DNA from: Candidatus Gastranaerophilales bacterium
GTDB lineage: Bacteria > Cyanobacteriota > Vampirovibrionia > Gastranaerophilales > Gastranaerophilaceae
DNA: 56,580 nt
Direction of reading: 5' to 3'
Assembly: GCA_944322945.1 (NCBI GenBank)
Contig: CALUQN010000014.1
Location: 1-56,580, forward strand
The notes under the pieces were generated by a model. That model saw only the letters and a list, made by a program, of their open reading frames with translations, was not told where the DNA came from and ran no database searches. Positions 9,301 to 17,740 of the stretch are shown here, one piece after another (position 1 is the stretch's first letter; each line of letters begins with the position of its first letter). Position numbers and translations under genes: made by a program.

Positions 9301-12300
9301 GGTCGCCTGCGTTGTTGGTAATCATTGTTTGACCGGCATTTTTAACTGTTCCGTCAATTGTTGTTCCGTTTGCACCTTCATTCAGGATGTTCAAGTCATC
9401 ATTGTTGCTGATTAAACCTGATACATTAATTGCTGTACCTTTGTTTGTAATATTTAATCTGCCGTCTTGATTATTGATATTTCCTGAAACATTCAAGTCG
9501 CCGGCGTTGTTGATTACAGTTGTTGCGCCTTGAGTGTTCAAGTTACCACTGATTAATGCACCGTCAGCACCTGAATTTGTAATTGATGTTGTACCGATAT
9601 TTGATACATCACCGGCAATATTTAAACCGCTGCCGCTGTTGTTTACGGATAATGTACCTTCGGTATCTACTGTTCCGTCTATATTCAATGCACCTTGAGT
9701 ATTATTAATAGTTGTGTCACCATCAGTATCTACCAGACCGCCTAAGACCATACCGCCTTGTCCGATATTTTGGATTGTGGTTGAACCATTGTTAGCCAGT
9801 TTACCTGTTGTATCAAGATACAATGCATTGCCGCTGTTTGTTACATTCAGGATGCCGTTTTCGTTTGTTACGGTGCCTGTAATTTTCATATCACCGGCTC
9901 TGTTAGTTAACAAGGTTGTATCTGTATTTGTTACTGTGCCGGCTACATTCATGCCACCTTGACCTGCGTTTACGATTGTAAGTTCAGAGTCGTTTGTTAT
10001 GATTGAATCGCTGCCGATGTTTAAAGCATTACCGTTGTTTGCAAGTGAAAGTTTTCCGTTTGTATTATATACATTACCGTTAACATTCAAATCGCCTGCG
10101 TTGTTGGTAATCATTGTTTGTCCGGCGTTTTCAATTTGTCCGTTGATAGCCGCACCGTTAACGCCGTTATTAACAATGTTCATTGCGTCATTGTTTTGAA
10201 CAAGTCCTGCGATATTCAGAGAATCGCCGTCGTTCGTAATGTTCAATTTGCCGTCTGAATTGTCAACAGTTCCGGTGATATCAAGAACGCCGCCTTTGTT
10301 GGTAATTGTTGTTGCTCCGTTGTTGGTTACGGTACCGGCAATTTTCAAATCACCTGCATCGTTTTGGATTGCAGCGTTTCCGTTAGCGTTTGTCAAAGTA
10401 CCTGTAATATTAGTACCGTTTGCGCCTGTGTTCCAGACTTTCAATGTGTCATCGTTTGTAACAGTGCCTGCAATGTTCAGAGTGTCACCGTGGTTTGTAA
10501 TATTTAATTTACCTTGAGTATTAGTCAAAGTGTTGTTAATATTCATATCACCTGCGTTGTTCGTGAGGATTGCATCACCTGTATTTTCAATAACGCCGTT
10601 GAGGTTCATACCGTTGTCACCGGAGTTGAATACAACGAGTTCGCCGTTATTGTTAACTGTTCCGGCTGAAGTCAATTCCAAACCGTCGCCGGCATTTGTA
10701 ATTGACATTTTGCCGTCAGCGTTTTGTAAATCTCCGCCGATTAACAGTGTGCCATTTGTATTAACAACTGACATATCACCGCTTTCGTTGGCAAGAGTTC
10801 CTGTGATATCAGCACCGCCCAGTCCTGAATTTTCAAAAGACAGACCTGTTTCTGCATTAATTTCACCGTTAACTACTGCTTTGCCTGAGCCGGCGTTTGT
10901 AATTGCTACTGATTCGTCACCGCTTACTTCACCTGCTATAACCATATCGGCATCTTTGTTTGTGATAGAAATAGTGTCGCCGCTAACTTTGCCGTTCTGT
11001 ACAAGATTCAAACCGCTCAAGCTTGTAATATCAACATCGCCTGAGATATTTGCAACTGTACCGTCAAGAGTCAAACCGCCATTTTCACTTTCGTTTGAAA
11101 TTGTGATTGTATCGGTATTAGTTCCGGTAACAGCTCCGCCGACTCTCATTGCACCGTCTTTGTTGGTCAATGTCATTGAGCCGTTTGTATTTGTGATTAC
11201 GCCGGTTGTTTCAAAACCGCCAAGACCGGTGTTTGTAATATCAAGATTACCGATGCTTGCAATTGTGCCGGCATTTACAAATCCGCCGTCACCTGTGTTC
11301 AAGATGTCCAAGTCACCGTTATTTGTAACAACACCTTTTTTAGCAACTGTCAAGGTATCGCCGTTGTTTGTAACTTTTAACTGTCCACCGTCGTTTGCAA
11401 TTGAACCGTTAATTGCAAAGTTGCCGTTATCGTTTTGAACTACTGCATTGCCGCCGTCATTAGAGATAGAACCGTTTACGGTTGTGCCGCCAACGCCGTC
11501 ACTCCAGATTTTTAATGTATCGTTGTTTGTAATTTGTCCTGAAGTTGCAATGTTCAATGCACCGCCGTGGTTTGTAACATTCAATTTGCCGTTGGTGTTA
11601 GCAATTGTACCAAGTACATTTACATCTCCGTTCTGGTTTGTAATGATTGCGTCGCCGCTGTTATCAATCAAACCGTTAACTTCAAGCCCGTCAGCGCCGG
11701 TGTTCAAAACAGTCAAAGTATCACTGTTTGTGATTTTACCGGTTGTGCCGACACTCAATCCTGTTCCGGAGTTTGTAAGTTTCATGCTGCCGTTCTGGTT
11801 TGCAACTGTACCGAGGATTGACAATTCACCGTTTGTATTTGTGATTTTTGTATCACCGGTATTTTCTACTGTACCGTTCAGTGAAAGTCCGTTAAGACCT
11901 GAGCTTGTAATTTCAAGCTCATCATTGCTTGAAATTTTACCGTTATTGGTAAGAGTTAAACCGGTACCGTCGTTTTTGACTGCTAATTTGCCGCCTTCAT
12001 TTGACAGCGTTCCGGAAATTTCAAATTCTCCTGCATTAAGTTCGTTTGCAAGAGTAAGATTGCCGTCATTATTATTTACTGTGCCGGTAACATTCAAATC
12101 GCCTGCTCTGTTTGTAATTGTTGTGTTGCCGGTATTTTCTACGGTACCGTTCAGGGCAAGACCGTCGGCGCCTGCATTCAGGATATTTGTAATATTGTTA
12201 TTTGAAATTTTACCTGTATTTGTCAATGCCATGCCGGAGCCTGTATTTACTACATCAAGCTGTCCGTCATTGTTTTCAACAAGCCCTGAAATTTCAAATA

Positions 12301-14374
12301 CACCGTTGTCGTTTTGGACAACTGCGCTGCCGCCGTTGTTGGAAACTGTTCCTGAAATATCAATACCGCCTTCACCTGTGTTCCATACTTTTAAGGTATC
12401 GTCACTTTCAACTTCGCCGGCAATGTTCAAGCCTCTGCCGCGGTTTGTTACATTTAATTTGCCGTTGTAGTTATAAACTTTGCCGTTCAAATTCATATCG
12501 CCGGCTTTGTTTGTAATAATTGCGTCGCCTGTATTTTCGATTACGCCGTCAACTGTCAAGCCGTCTTCGCCATTGTTAAGCATGGTCAGGTAATCATCGT
12601 TTTTAATTTTACCGGTGTTTGCAATTGTAATACCAGTTCCGTTATTGGTAATTGCAAGTTTACCGTTTGTATTTTCGATTGTATTATTAACGGCTAATTT
12701 GCCTTCTTCGTTTGTAATAAGAAGCTCGCCGGAATTATCCAATGTTCCGTCGAGATTCATACCGCCATTGCCTTCATTATAAACAGTTGTTTTGCCGTTA
12801 CCTTTTACTGAGGCATTTTGATTAAGATTTAAAGCTCCTGAGTAGTTTGATACAACAGTTTCGCCGTTTGCGTTTGAGATTGAACCGTTTATATCCATAT
12901 CTCCGCCATTGCTTTGAACGATTAATTCACCTGCTGTATTTTCCAATGCGCCGTCTAATCTTAAACCGTTTGAACCATTATTCAAAACTTCAGTCTTTTG
13001 ATTGTTGGAAATTTTACCGGTTGAAGCGATTGACAATTTATTTCCATTGTTCAAAATTCTGATGTCGCCGTTATTGTTTGACGTTTGACCTGACATGTTC
13101 AAGTCGCCGGCTTCGTTTTGGACCAGAAGATTGGCATCGTTTACTGCAATTTCACCTGCAAGGTTTGTGCCCTGTGCACCGTTATTGAGCAATACTGTTG
13201 AACCGTTGTTTGAAATTTTACCGGTATTTGCAAGTGTAAGTTTTGTTCCGTTGTTGTTAACACTGACTCGTCCGCCGTTGTTTGCAACATCACCGAGAAT
13301 ATTCAATTCGCCGGCTTCGTTTTTCAGAATTGTATTGCCGTTTTTGTTATCGGTTGAACCGGAAATTGTCATTTTGCCGGCATTGTTTGTTAAAAGGATG
13401 TTGCCGTCTTTATTTTTCAATTGACCGTTAACAGCAAGTCCGTCTGAACTGTTGTTTGTCATTGTTATGTTGCCTTTGTTATTAATTTTGCCTGCAACAT
13501 TCAATGCACCGTCGTTGTTTGTAATCAGAGTGTTGCCGTTTGCGTTTTCGATTGTGCCGTTAACTCTGATACCTTTTGAACCGTCGTTTGTCAAGGTAAC
13601 ATTACCTTCGCCAAAGTTTTTAACTGTTCCGTTTGCAATAATTCCGCCTGACGGATTTTCTGTTTTGATAACAATTTGTCCGTTTTCGGTTGAGAATGAA
13701 TTTGCGTTTGTTGCATCAGTATTTACTAACTGATTGAATAAATTGTTTGCCTGTTTCATTGATGTCAGGGCAGATGTGTTTGCTACGCCTGAAATCAATG
13801 CAGAATCAGCACCGAGTGATGCCGTTTTTGCAAGAATTTCAATGTTGTCTCTTGTCAAAACTTTACCGTTGATGGTTACATCTGCATTACCCTGTTTTAC
13901 GGTATCAATGCTTCTTATCAGGAAGTTTTCTTTATAATTGTTGTAATCGTTTGAGTTCGGTGTGTAAACTGCTAATGAACCTACGTTCAATACACCTGAT
14001 GCTCCTACTACCATACCGTTTGGTGATACAAAGACAGCCTGCCCGTTATAGAAATTGCCGTCTCTCATTGAATTAACAATACCGTTGATGTTAATTCTGC
14101 CGTCTACTAAGTTTACAAATCTTTCAATATTTTTTTCGCCGTACTTAAAGATTAAGTTTGCGATGTCGCCTTCTGTCAAATTAAATTTGTCGTATTGTCT
14201 GAACCCTGTTGCACCATTTGTTGCGGTCGGGTCAATATTATAAATCCCGTTATTGCCGGTTACACCGGTAATTTCTGTTGCTATCGCGTTAAGCATTAGC
14301 GATTGGTGAGCCACAAAACAAACCGTAAGTATTGAAGCTACCAGTTTTCTTTTGTTAAATTTGCTTTCCGTCAT
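6374..14374 (-). CDS. Giant LktA-like filamentous adhesin, 2666 aa
   Basis: This is the largest gene in the window. The ATG at 14374 follows AAAGGGAA. It has a signal peptide (residues 1-32, VASILTVCFVAHQSLMLNAIA) and the LktA/FHA-type N-terminal domain (about 33-165, with [20 protein letters not shown] and [15 protein letters not shown]). About 2400 residues of 20-24-residue repeats rich in Asn, Gly, Thr and Ile follow (ITNNAGDLNVNG-like), predicted to be one long beta-helical rod. Longer blocks of about 263-265 residues are tandemly duplicated in the middle. There is almost no Cys, Trp or Pro in the rod. The extreme C-terminus (VVQQDLRKNK) is not repeat-like and carries no recognisable anchor. 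No TpsB-type partner is encoded nearby, so the export route is unknown. Binding target and biological role are not readable from sequence. Confidence 0.9.
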   Translation of the reverse strand: MTESKFNKRKLVASILTVCFVAHQSLMLNAIATEITGVTGNNGIYNIDPTATNGATGFRQYDKFNLTEGDIANLIFKYGEKNIERFVNLVDGRININGIVNSMRDGNFYNGQAVFVSPNGMVVGASGVLNVGSLAVYTPNSNDYNNYKENFLIRSIDTVKQGNADVTINGKVLTRDNIEILAKTASLGADSALISGVANTSALTSMKQANNLFNQLVNTDATNANSFSTENGQIVIKTENPSGGIIANGTVKNFGEGNVTLTNDGSKGIRVNGTIENANGNTLITNNDGALNVAGKINNKGNITMTNNSSDGLAVNGQLKNKDGNILLTNNAGKMTISGSTDNKNGNTILKNEAGELNILGDVANNGGRVSVNNNGTKLTLANTGKISNNGSTVLLNNGAQGTNLAGEIAVNDANLLVQNEAGDLNMSGQTSNNNGDIRILNNGNKLSIASTGKISNNQKTEVLNNGSNGLRLDGALENTAGELIVQSNGGDMDINGSISNANGETVVSNYSGALNLNQNASVKGNGKTTVYNEGNGGMNLDGTLDNSGELLITNEEGKLAVNNTIENTNGKLAITNNGTGITIANTGKIKNDDYLTMLNNGEDGLTVDGVIENTGDAIITNKAGDMNLNGKVYNYNGKLNVTNRGRGLNIAGEVESDDTLKVWNTGEGGIDISGTVSNNGGSAVVQNDNGVFEISGLVENNDGQLDVVNTGSGMALTNTGKISNNNITNILNAGADGLALNGTVENTGNTTITNRAGDLNVTGTVNNNDGNLTLANELNAGEFEISGTLSNEGGKLAVKNDGTGLTLTNNGKISSNDELEITSSGLNGLSLNGTVENTGDTKITNTNGELSILGTVANQNGSMKLTNSGTGLSVGTTGKITNSDTLTVLNTGADGLEVNGLIDNSGDAIITNQNGDVNVLGTIANTNGKLNVTNHGGALNIATSGQITNNDTLKIWSDGVGGTTVNGSISNDGGNAVVQNDNGNFAINGSIANDGGQLKVTNNGDTLTVAKKGVVTNNGDLDILNTGDGGFVNAGTIASIGNLDITNTGLGGFETTGVITNTNGSMTLTNKDGAMRVGGAVTGTNTDTITISNESENGGLTLDGTVANISGDVDITSLSGLNLVQNGKVSGDTISITNKDADMVIAGEVSGDESVAITNAGSGKAVVNGEINAETGLSFENSGLGGADITGTLANESGDMSVVNTNGTLLIGGDLQNADGKMSITNAGDGLELTSAGTVNNNGELVVFNSGDNGMNLNGVIENTGDAILTNNAGDMNINNTLTNTQGKLNITNHGDTLNIAGTVTNDDTLKVWNTGANGTNITGTLTNANGNAAIQNDAGDLKIAGTVTNNGATTITNKGGVLDITGTVDNSDGKLNITNDGDSLNIAGLVQNNDAMNIVNNGVNGAAINGQIENAGQTMITNNAGDLNVNGNVYNTNGKLSLANNGNALNIGSDSIITNDSELTIVNAGQGGMNVAGTVTNTDTTLLTNRAGDMKITGTVTNENGILNVTNSGNALYLDTTGKLANNGSTTIQNIGQGGMVLGGLVDTDGDTTINNTQGALNIDGTVDTEGTLSVNNSGSGLNIAGDVSNIGTTSITNSGADGALISGNLNTQGATTVINNAGDLNVSGNINNQDGRLNITNKGTAINVSGLISNNDDLNILNEGANGTTIDGTVKNAGQTMITNNAGDLNVNGKVDNKNGKLTLTNNGNALNIADTASVMNDSELAIVNAGQGGMNVAGTVTNTDTTQLTNRAGDMKISGTVTNENGTLTVNNSGNSLLLDNTGKLVNNGTTTIQNLGQGGMALNGLVDTEGDTIINNTQGSLDINGTVDNNGNLEVTNLGSSLNIAGTVANIGTTRIENLGENGAVIDGTVKAQGNTNIINNAGELKVAGLVDNTDGKLNLTNKGTDLNVTDTAVISNNDNLNILNYGENGTIINGTVKNAGQTLITNNAGDLNVNGTIDNTNGKLSLANNGNALNIGENAKVTNDSELRVFNTGEGGVTIDGQLENTESTAITSKAGSIVINGTVTNKDGNLNITSAGTGLKLGTESVVSNNGKTVIQNTGAAGMNLDGTINSDGTTAVTNTAGTLEIAGTMETTGNLNLTNTGDGMHITENGVVHNKDGAIFAQNTGAQGITIDGTMSNAVGNTTIMNHDGSVVVNGSVNNSDGKLGITNHGKSIVLTENGKLSNNDEIRIFNYGEEGAQLDGTIENTGDTTIINKAGDLSVNGTIDNHTGSLAFTNTGNALNFGKNAKVSNDSTVKVVNSGEGGLTVDGTITNTESTAITNNAGQFTVNGKIENTDGNLNLTNKGTSLVTGAESIVSNKNGEVLIQNLGEGGMTLDGVITNSVSMDEDNQITGTAGTTSITNTKGDLNINGVITSQDDLAILNEGNKLNASSTSGIVAGGQTRIVNNGEGGMNLDGGIIGFDSIAVTNRGGDMNINGTIANQEYNMNITNTGNKLNINENANIQNSGELLIQNTGAEGMNVNGTLDTNAKVTVLNKAGALNVNGKVNNKSDMVIISNHGTGLNIGENAEINNDKNIRIGNTGADGTVVDGKVTSTEGTVQFINNDGKFEVNGEVTNGTGDIHLLNRGEEGAKINGNVTSKDGNTTVVNANDEAGLEVNGIVASGSKKVTLRNTGKKGIVVNGTAEGGEGVVQQDLRKNK
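8532..10115 (-). repeat. Tandem segmental duplication (about 795 and 789 bp) in the giant adhesin
   Basis: Near-identical DNA landmarks recur at fixed spacing. The gtttgacc-type landmark is at 8532, 9327 and 10116 (steps of 795 and 789 bp), and ccgccttgtccga is at 8964 and 9753 (789 bp). In the protein the blocks contain, in the same order, NNAGDLNVNG, VNAGQGGMNVAGTVTNT, LTNRAGDMK, QGGM and NNTQG. Similarity continues for some distance beyond 10116. All steps are multiples of three, so the frame is kept. Confidence 0.75.
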
Positions 14375-14410
14375 AATTTTCCCTTTATATTTTTCCTTAA
14401 AATTTTACCC

Positions 14411-14470
14411 CTTATAGTTAATCAAAATTTAAACACAAAAATAATTGCTAGTTTGTTAATATTTGTTAAA
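14411..14470 (-). promoter_or_regulatory. Promoter of the giant adhesin with upstream box copy 3
   Basis: The minus strand has TTGTGT (14438-14433), a 16-base spacer and TATAAG (14416-14411), about 37 bases before the ATG. Directly upstream is box copy 3 (14441-14470): AATAATTGC with TTTGTTA at 14452-14458 and 14462-14468, again spaced 10 bp as in copy 2. Confidence 0.5.
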
Positions 14471-14485
14471 TAAAAATTTACAAAC

Positions 14486-15934
14486 TTAATCAGGGTTCTT
14501 AATAAAGGTTTTGCTCAAAAACCAATTGCCGAAATAGAAGAAAAGCAAAAGTGTCAGCATCTGGCATAAAGCCGGATATGTACCGGTTTTAAAACAATTA
14601 TAAAGCCACATAAAAGGCATAAAAGTTATTGCCAGTCTCAAAACCGACCGCCACGGGAACATTAATCGCAGACCGGGAAGAACAACTATTACACTTAAAA
14701 AGAAATACATAAAGTTTGCTGCAAGAGTTGCAATCCCTGCCCCTTCCAAACCGTATTCAGGTATTAAAACTATATTCAACACAACACCGATTATCCCCGA
14801 GGTTAATTTTAAAATAAAATCAATATAAGTTTTATTCTCCAAATGGTATTGGAGAGTCGTGTAATCCGCAAGTGCCATAAAAAATGTGCCGACTGAAAAA
14901 TAAGGAATTAAGCGATATGCCGCGTAAAATTTTTCGTTGGAAAGCATCTGCACAAAATCTGTAGAATACAATGACATTACTACAATCAACGGTACTGCTA
15001 TTACGATAAAATATCCGGCAAAACGCGAAATTATCGGTCTTACATCTATTCTTTCTTCGTACATATTGATAATACGCGGAATTGCTGCAACAGGGATTAT
15101 TGAAAACACCGTCATCAACAACGGCAGCGTAAGCCCGTATGCAACTCCGACAATCCCTACATCAGAAAATCCGCTGATATTATTCATAATAAATTTGTTG
15201 CTCTGCGTAATTATCCACGAACTCAACGAGGTTGCCGCTATCGGGATACCGTATTTAAAAATAGGCAAAACCGCATCAAATTGTGGCTTTGTTATCTTGA
15301 AACTCTTCATAATTCCGCTCTGATAAATCAAAAGCAAATCCACAAGCGAAATTGAAATTCCCATACCGAGCAATAATGCCATTGCACCCATATTACAATA
15401 TTTGACGAGAAATATTGAAAGAAATATTGTTAATATCTGGTTTATGATTGTGGAAAGCGTAAAAGAAATAGATTTCAGCTGTGCTCTCAAAAGCTGGAAC
15501 AACAATGCCCGCACTGCTACAGGAATTATCAAGAGTAAAATCGCGTAAAAATATTCCGGCTGGATTTTGAAAAACGAATAGAAATGAGACCGGAATATAA
15601 AAGCAACGCAGAACATTACGAACAAATTACCGACAAGCATAGAAACAAGAAGCGAAATATATTTCGGCAAATCTTCCATAATCTGATGCCGCCTGAAAAA
15701 TCTCAAACCGGATAACCCTATCCAGTCAGAAAATAATATACATAAAAATGATAATAATGCTATGGATATTGAATACAGCCCGTATTTTTCAGGTGTCAGC
15801 AAACTTGTATAAACAGGTACGATAATTGCATTGCCAAGCATGCCGCACAATTTTGACGGCGAATACCTCAGCATATCCTGAAATATTGCTTTTATCTGTT
15901 CTTTCTCAACTTTTCTGTTTTCTACAAATTCCAT
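14486..15934 (-). CDS. Polysaccharide flippase (Wzx/MOP-type)
   Basis: This is a multi-span membrane protein of 482 residues of the MOP flippase superfamily, which moves lipid-linked saccharides across the inner membrane for O-antigen, capsule or exopolysaccharide assembly. The N-terminus carries the characteristic AIIVPVYTSLLTPEKYGLYS stretch (a first helix followed by the P-x-x-YG turn). About 12-14 hydrophobic segments follow, through SVIVVLPGLRLM and the C-terminal helices near LTLLLFFYFG. The length is typical for Wzx proteins. I chose the ATG at 15934 over a TTG one codon upstream; no strong Shine-Dalgarno is visible. It sits alone between the adhesins and a repeat-filled spacer, with glycosyltransferases only at 35.8-38.7 kb. 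The substrate cannot be told. Confidence 0.8.
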   Translation of the reverse strand: MEFVENRKVEKEQIKAIFQDMLRYSPSKLCGMLGNAIIVPVYTSLLTPEKYGLYSISIALLSFLCILFSDWIGLSGLRFFRRHQIMEDLPKYISLLVSMLVGNLFVMFCVAFIFRSHFYSFFKIQPEYFYAILLLIIPVAVRALLFQLLRAQLKSISFTLSTIINQILTIFLSIFLVKYCNMGAMALLLGMGISISLVDLLLIYQSGIMKSFKITKPQFDAVLPIFKYGIPIAATSLSSWIITQSNKFIMNNISGFSDVGIVGVAYGLTLPLLMTVFSIIPVAAIPRIINMYEERIDVRPIISRFAGYFIVIAVPLIVVMSLYSTDFVQMLSNEKFYAAYRLIPYFSVGTFFMALADYTTLQYHLENKTYIDFILKLTSGIIGVVLNIVLIPEYGLEGAGIATLAANFMYFFLSVIVVLPGLRLMFPWRSVLRLAITFMPFMWLYNCFKTGTYPALCQMLTLLLFFYFGNWFLSKTFIKNPD

Positions 15935-16367
15935 CAATAACCACAGATTAACTATTCTTTAATTAATTATAACAAAACGATAAAATTTTTACCAGTTATT
16001 TTTTTACGAGACTTATATAGCAAATTCCACTAATAATGTCCCCAATTGTCACCCTGAACTTGTTTGACTACTTTTTCCAAAATCTATGATTTTGTGAAAA
16101 ATGTCCGGTTTCCTATAGGGTCTTGTCAACATGAAACAACTGCTTTCCGGTGGTAAGATCCCGAAATAAATTCGGGATGACATATTAATTTTTTGTCACC
16201 CTGAACTTGTTTCAGGGTCTTGTCACTATTCAAGTCCAGTGTTGTTTTTTCAGCAGGGTCTTGCCGATGGTAAGATTCCGAAACACAGAGGTCAATCCGA
16301 CGTTCGGAATGACATTATGCTTATCGTTTCATAATATTTTGTGGAAACATCTATATAACTTCATTTT
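15935..16367. repeat. Spacer with a dispersed palindromic repeat cluster
   Basis: This 430-bp gap has no credible gene. The stretch TTGTCACCCTGAACTTGTTT occurs at 16047-16066 and again around 16193-16212. A ggtaagatcccgaa/ttcgggatgaca palindrome lies at about 16150-16182. A diverged version (ggtaagattccgaa ... ttcggaatgaca), whose loop has been expanded, lies at about 16266-16316. They resemble REP-like intergenic palindromes and may stabilise or end the convergent upstream transcripts. Confidence 0.6.
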
Positions 16368-17678
16368 TTACACAAATACACCAAACAAATCATATTCGTC
16401 TGCTTTTGTGATTTTAACTTTTTCAATGTCACCCGGCACAACCGGTTTGTCAGATTTTACATAAACAACTCCGTCGATTTCCGGCGCATCATGCTGCGAA
16501 CGCAAAATCACAACCCCGTCATCAGTAAAACTTTCGACTATACAATCAACCGTTTTACCTATGCAGGATTGATTTATTGCATAAGAAATTCCCTGCTGTA
16601 ATTCCATTAATTTTTTGTATCGCTCGTGCTTAATTTTTGCCGGAACCTGATGCTCCATTCCGTAGGAAGTCGTATTTTTTTCTCTGGAATATTCAAACAC
16701 ACCCATGCGTTCAAAACGCATATCTTTCACAAAATTGTACAGGTGTTCAAAATGTTCATCTCTCTCACCCGGATAACCTACAATAAAAGCTGTTCTTATC
16801 GCAACATCAGGAATTCTTGCACGGATTTTTCCGATTAATTCTCTGTAATCAAAATCCGGACGACGCATTGCACGAAGAATTTCAGGATGAGAATGCTGAA
16901 GCGGAATATCAATATATTTAACGACTTTATCCAGTCTTGCTATTGCATCAATTAATTCATCAGTCATCTGCGTAGGATATGCATACATAATCCTTATCCA
17001 TCCAAGGCCGTCAATTTCGTTTAATTTTTCAAGCAGCTCTGGAAGAGCCTGACGCCCGTACAAATCCAGACCGTAACTGGTTGTATCCTGTGCTATCAAA
17101 ACTATTTCCGTAACACCTTTTTTAACCAGAGATTTTGCTTCTTTCAAAATATTTTCAATTGTTCTTGAATGATACACTCCGCGCAGCTGCGGGATTATGC
17201 AATATCCGCAATGGTAATTGCATCCGTCGGCAATTTTGATATATGAACTTGCACCCATAGTTATCTGCTGGCGTTCTACGGTTTCAGGATAAATATATTC
17301 CGGTCTTTCTGAAATTTTTTCTACATATTCTTCCTGCGCACCTTTTGCAACTTCGTCAACAACTCCGACAATTTCATTTATGTTTGAAGTTCCAACCATT
17401 GCCGCGATTTCAGGAATTGCATCTTTTAAGTCACCTTTATGCTTTTGCGGTAAACAGCCTGTCACTATAACCCTTTTTCCGTCATTAACCATCTGCAAAA
17501 TTGATTGCACTGATTCTTTTTCCGCATCATGAATGAATGAGCAGGTATTCACTATGACAATTTGAGCATCTCTGTCATCGAGTGTAATTTCATAGCCTTT
17601 ATCCGAAAGCATACCGAGCATAAGTTCGGAATCAACAAGATTTTTCGCGCAGCCGTGGCTGATTAATGCAATTTTCAT
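16368..17678 (-). CDS. rimO: Ribosomal protein S12 methylthiotransferase
   Basis: This radical-SAM methylthiotransferase adds a methylthio group to the conserved Asp of ribosomal protein S12. In 436 residues it shows the N-terminal MTTase domain with three cluster cysteines (Cys10 in SHGCAKNLVDSE, Cys46 in NTCSF, Cys75 in TGCLPQ). The radical-SAM CxxxCxxC motif is at Cys153, Cys157 and Cys160 (DGCNYHCGYC). A C-terminal TRAM domain spans about 365-436. SHGCAKN plus the length separates RimO from MiaB-type tRNA enzymes. The ATG at 17678 follows AGAGG. It lies alone, downstream of the pilus operon but separated by about 60 bases. Confidence 0.95.
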   Translation of the reverse strand: MKIALISHGCAKNLVDSELMLGMLSDKGYEITLDDRDAQIVIVNTCSFIHDAEKESVQSILQMVNDGKRVIVTGCLPQKHKGDLKDAIPEIAAMVGTSNINEIVGVVDEVAKGAQEEYVEKISERPEYIYPETVERQQITMGASSYIKIADGCNYHCGYCIIPQLRGVYHSRTIENILKEAKSLVKKGVTEIVLIAQDTTSYGLDLYGRQALPELLEKLNEIDGLGWIRIMYAYPTQMTDELIDAIARLDKVVKYIDIPLQHSHPEILRAMRRPDFDYRELIGKIRARIPDVAIRTAFIVGYPGERDEHFEHLYNFVKDMRFERMGVFEYSREKNTTSYGMEHQVPAKIKHERYKKLMELQQGISYAINQSCIGKTVDCIVESFTDDGVVILRSQHDAPEIDGVVYVKSDKPVVPGDIEKVKITKADEYDLFGVFV

Positions 17679-17740
17679 ATCAAACCTCTTTTTTCTTTTA
17701 GTCTAACATGAAATTTTATCATTGTAATTACACAAACCGA

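Noticed and set aside
10530..12470. Long plus-strand frames (302 and 340 codons) opposite the giant adhesin
   Set aside because: They are antisense shadows of the repeat region, with no Shine-Dalgarno and no family resemblance.
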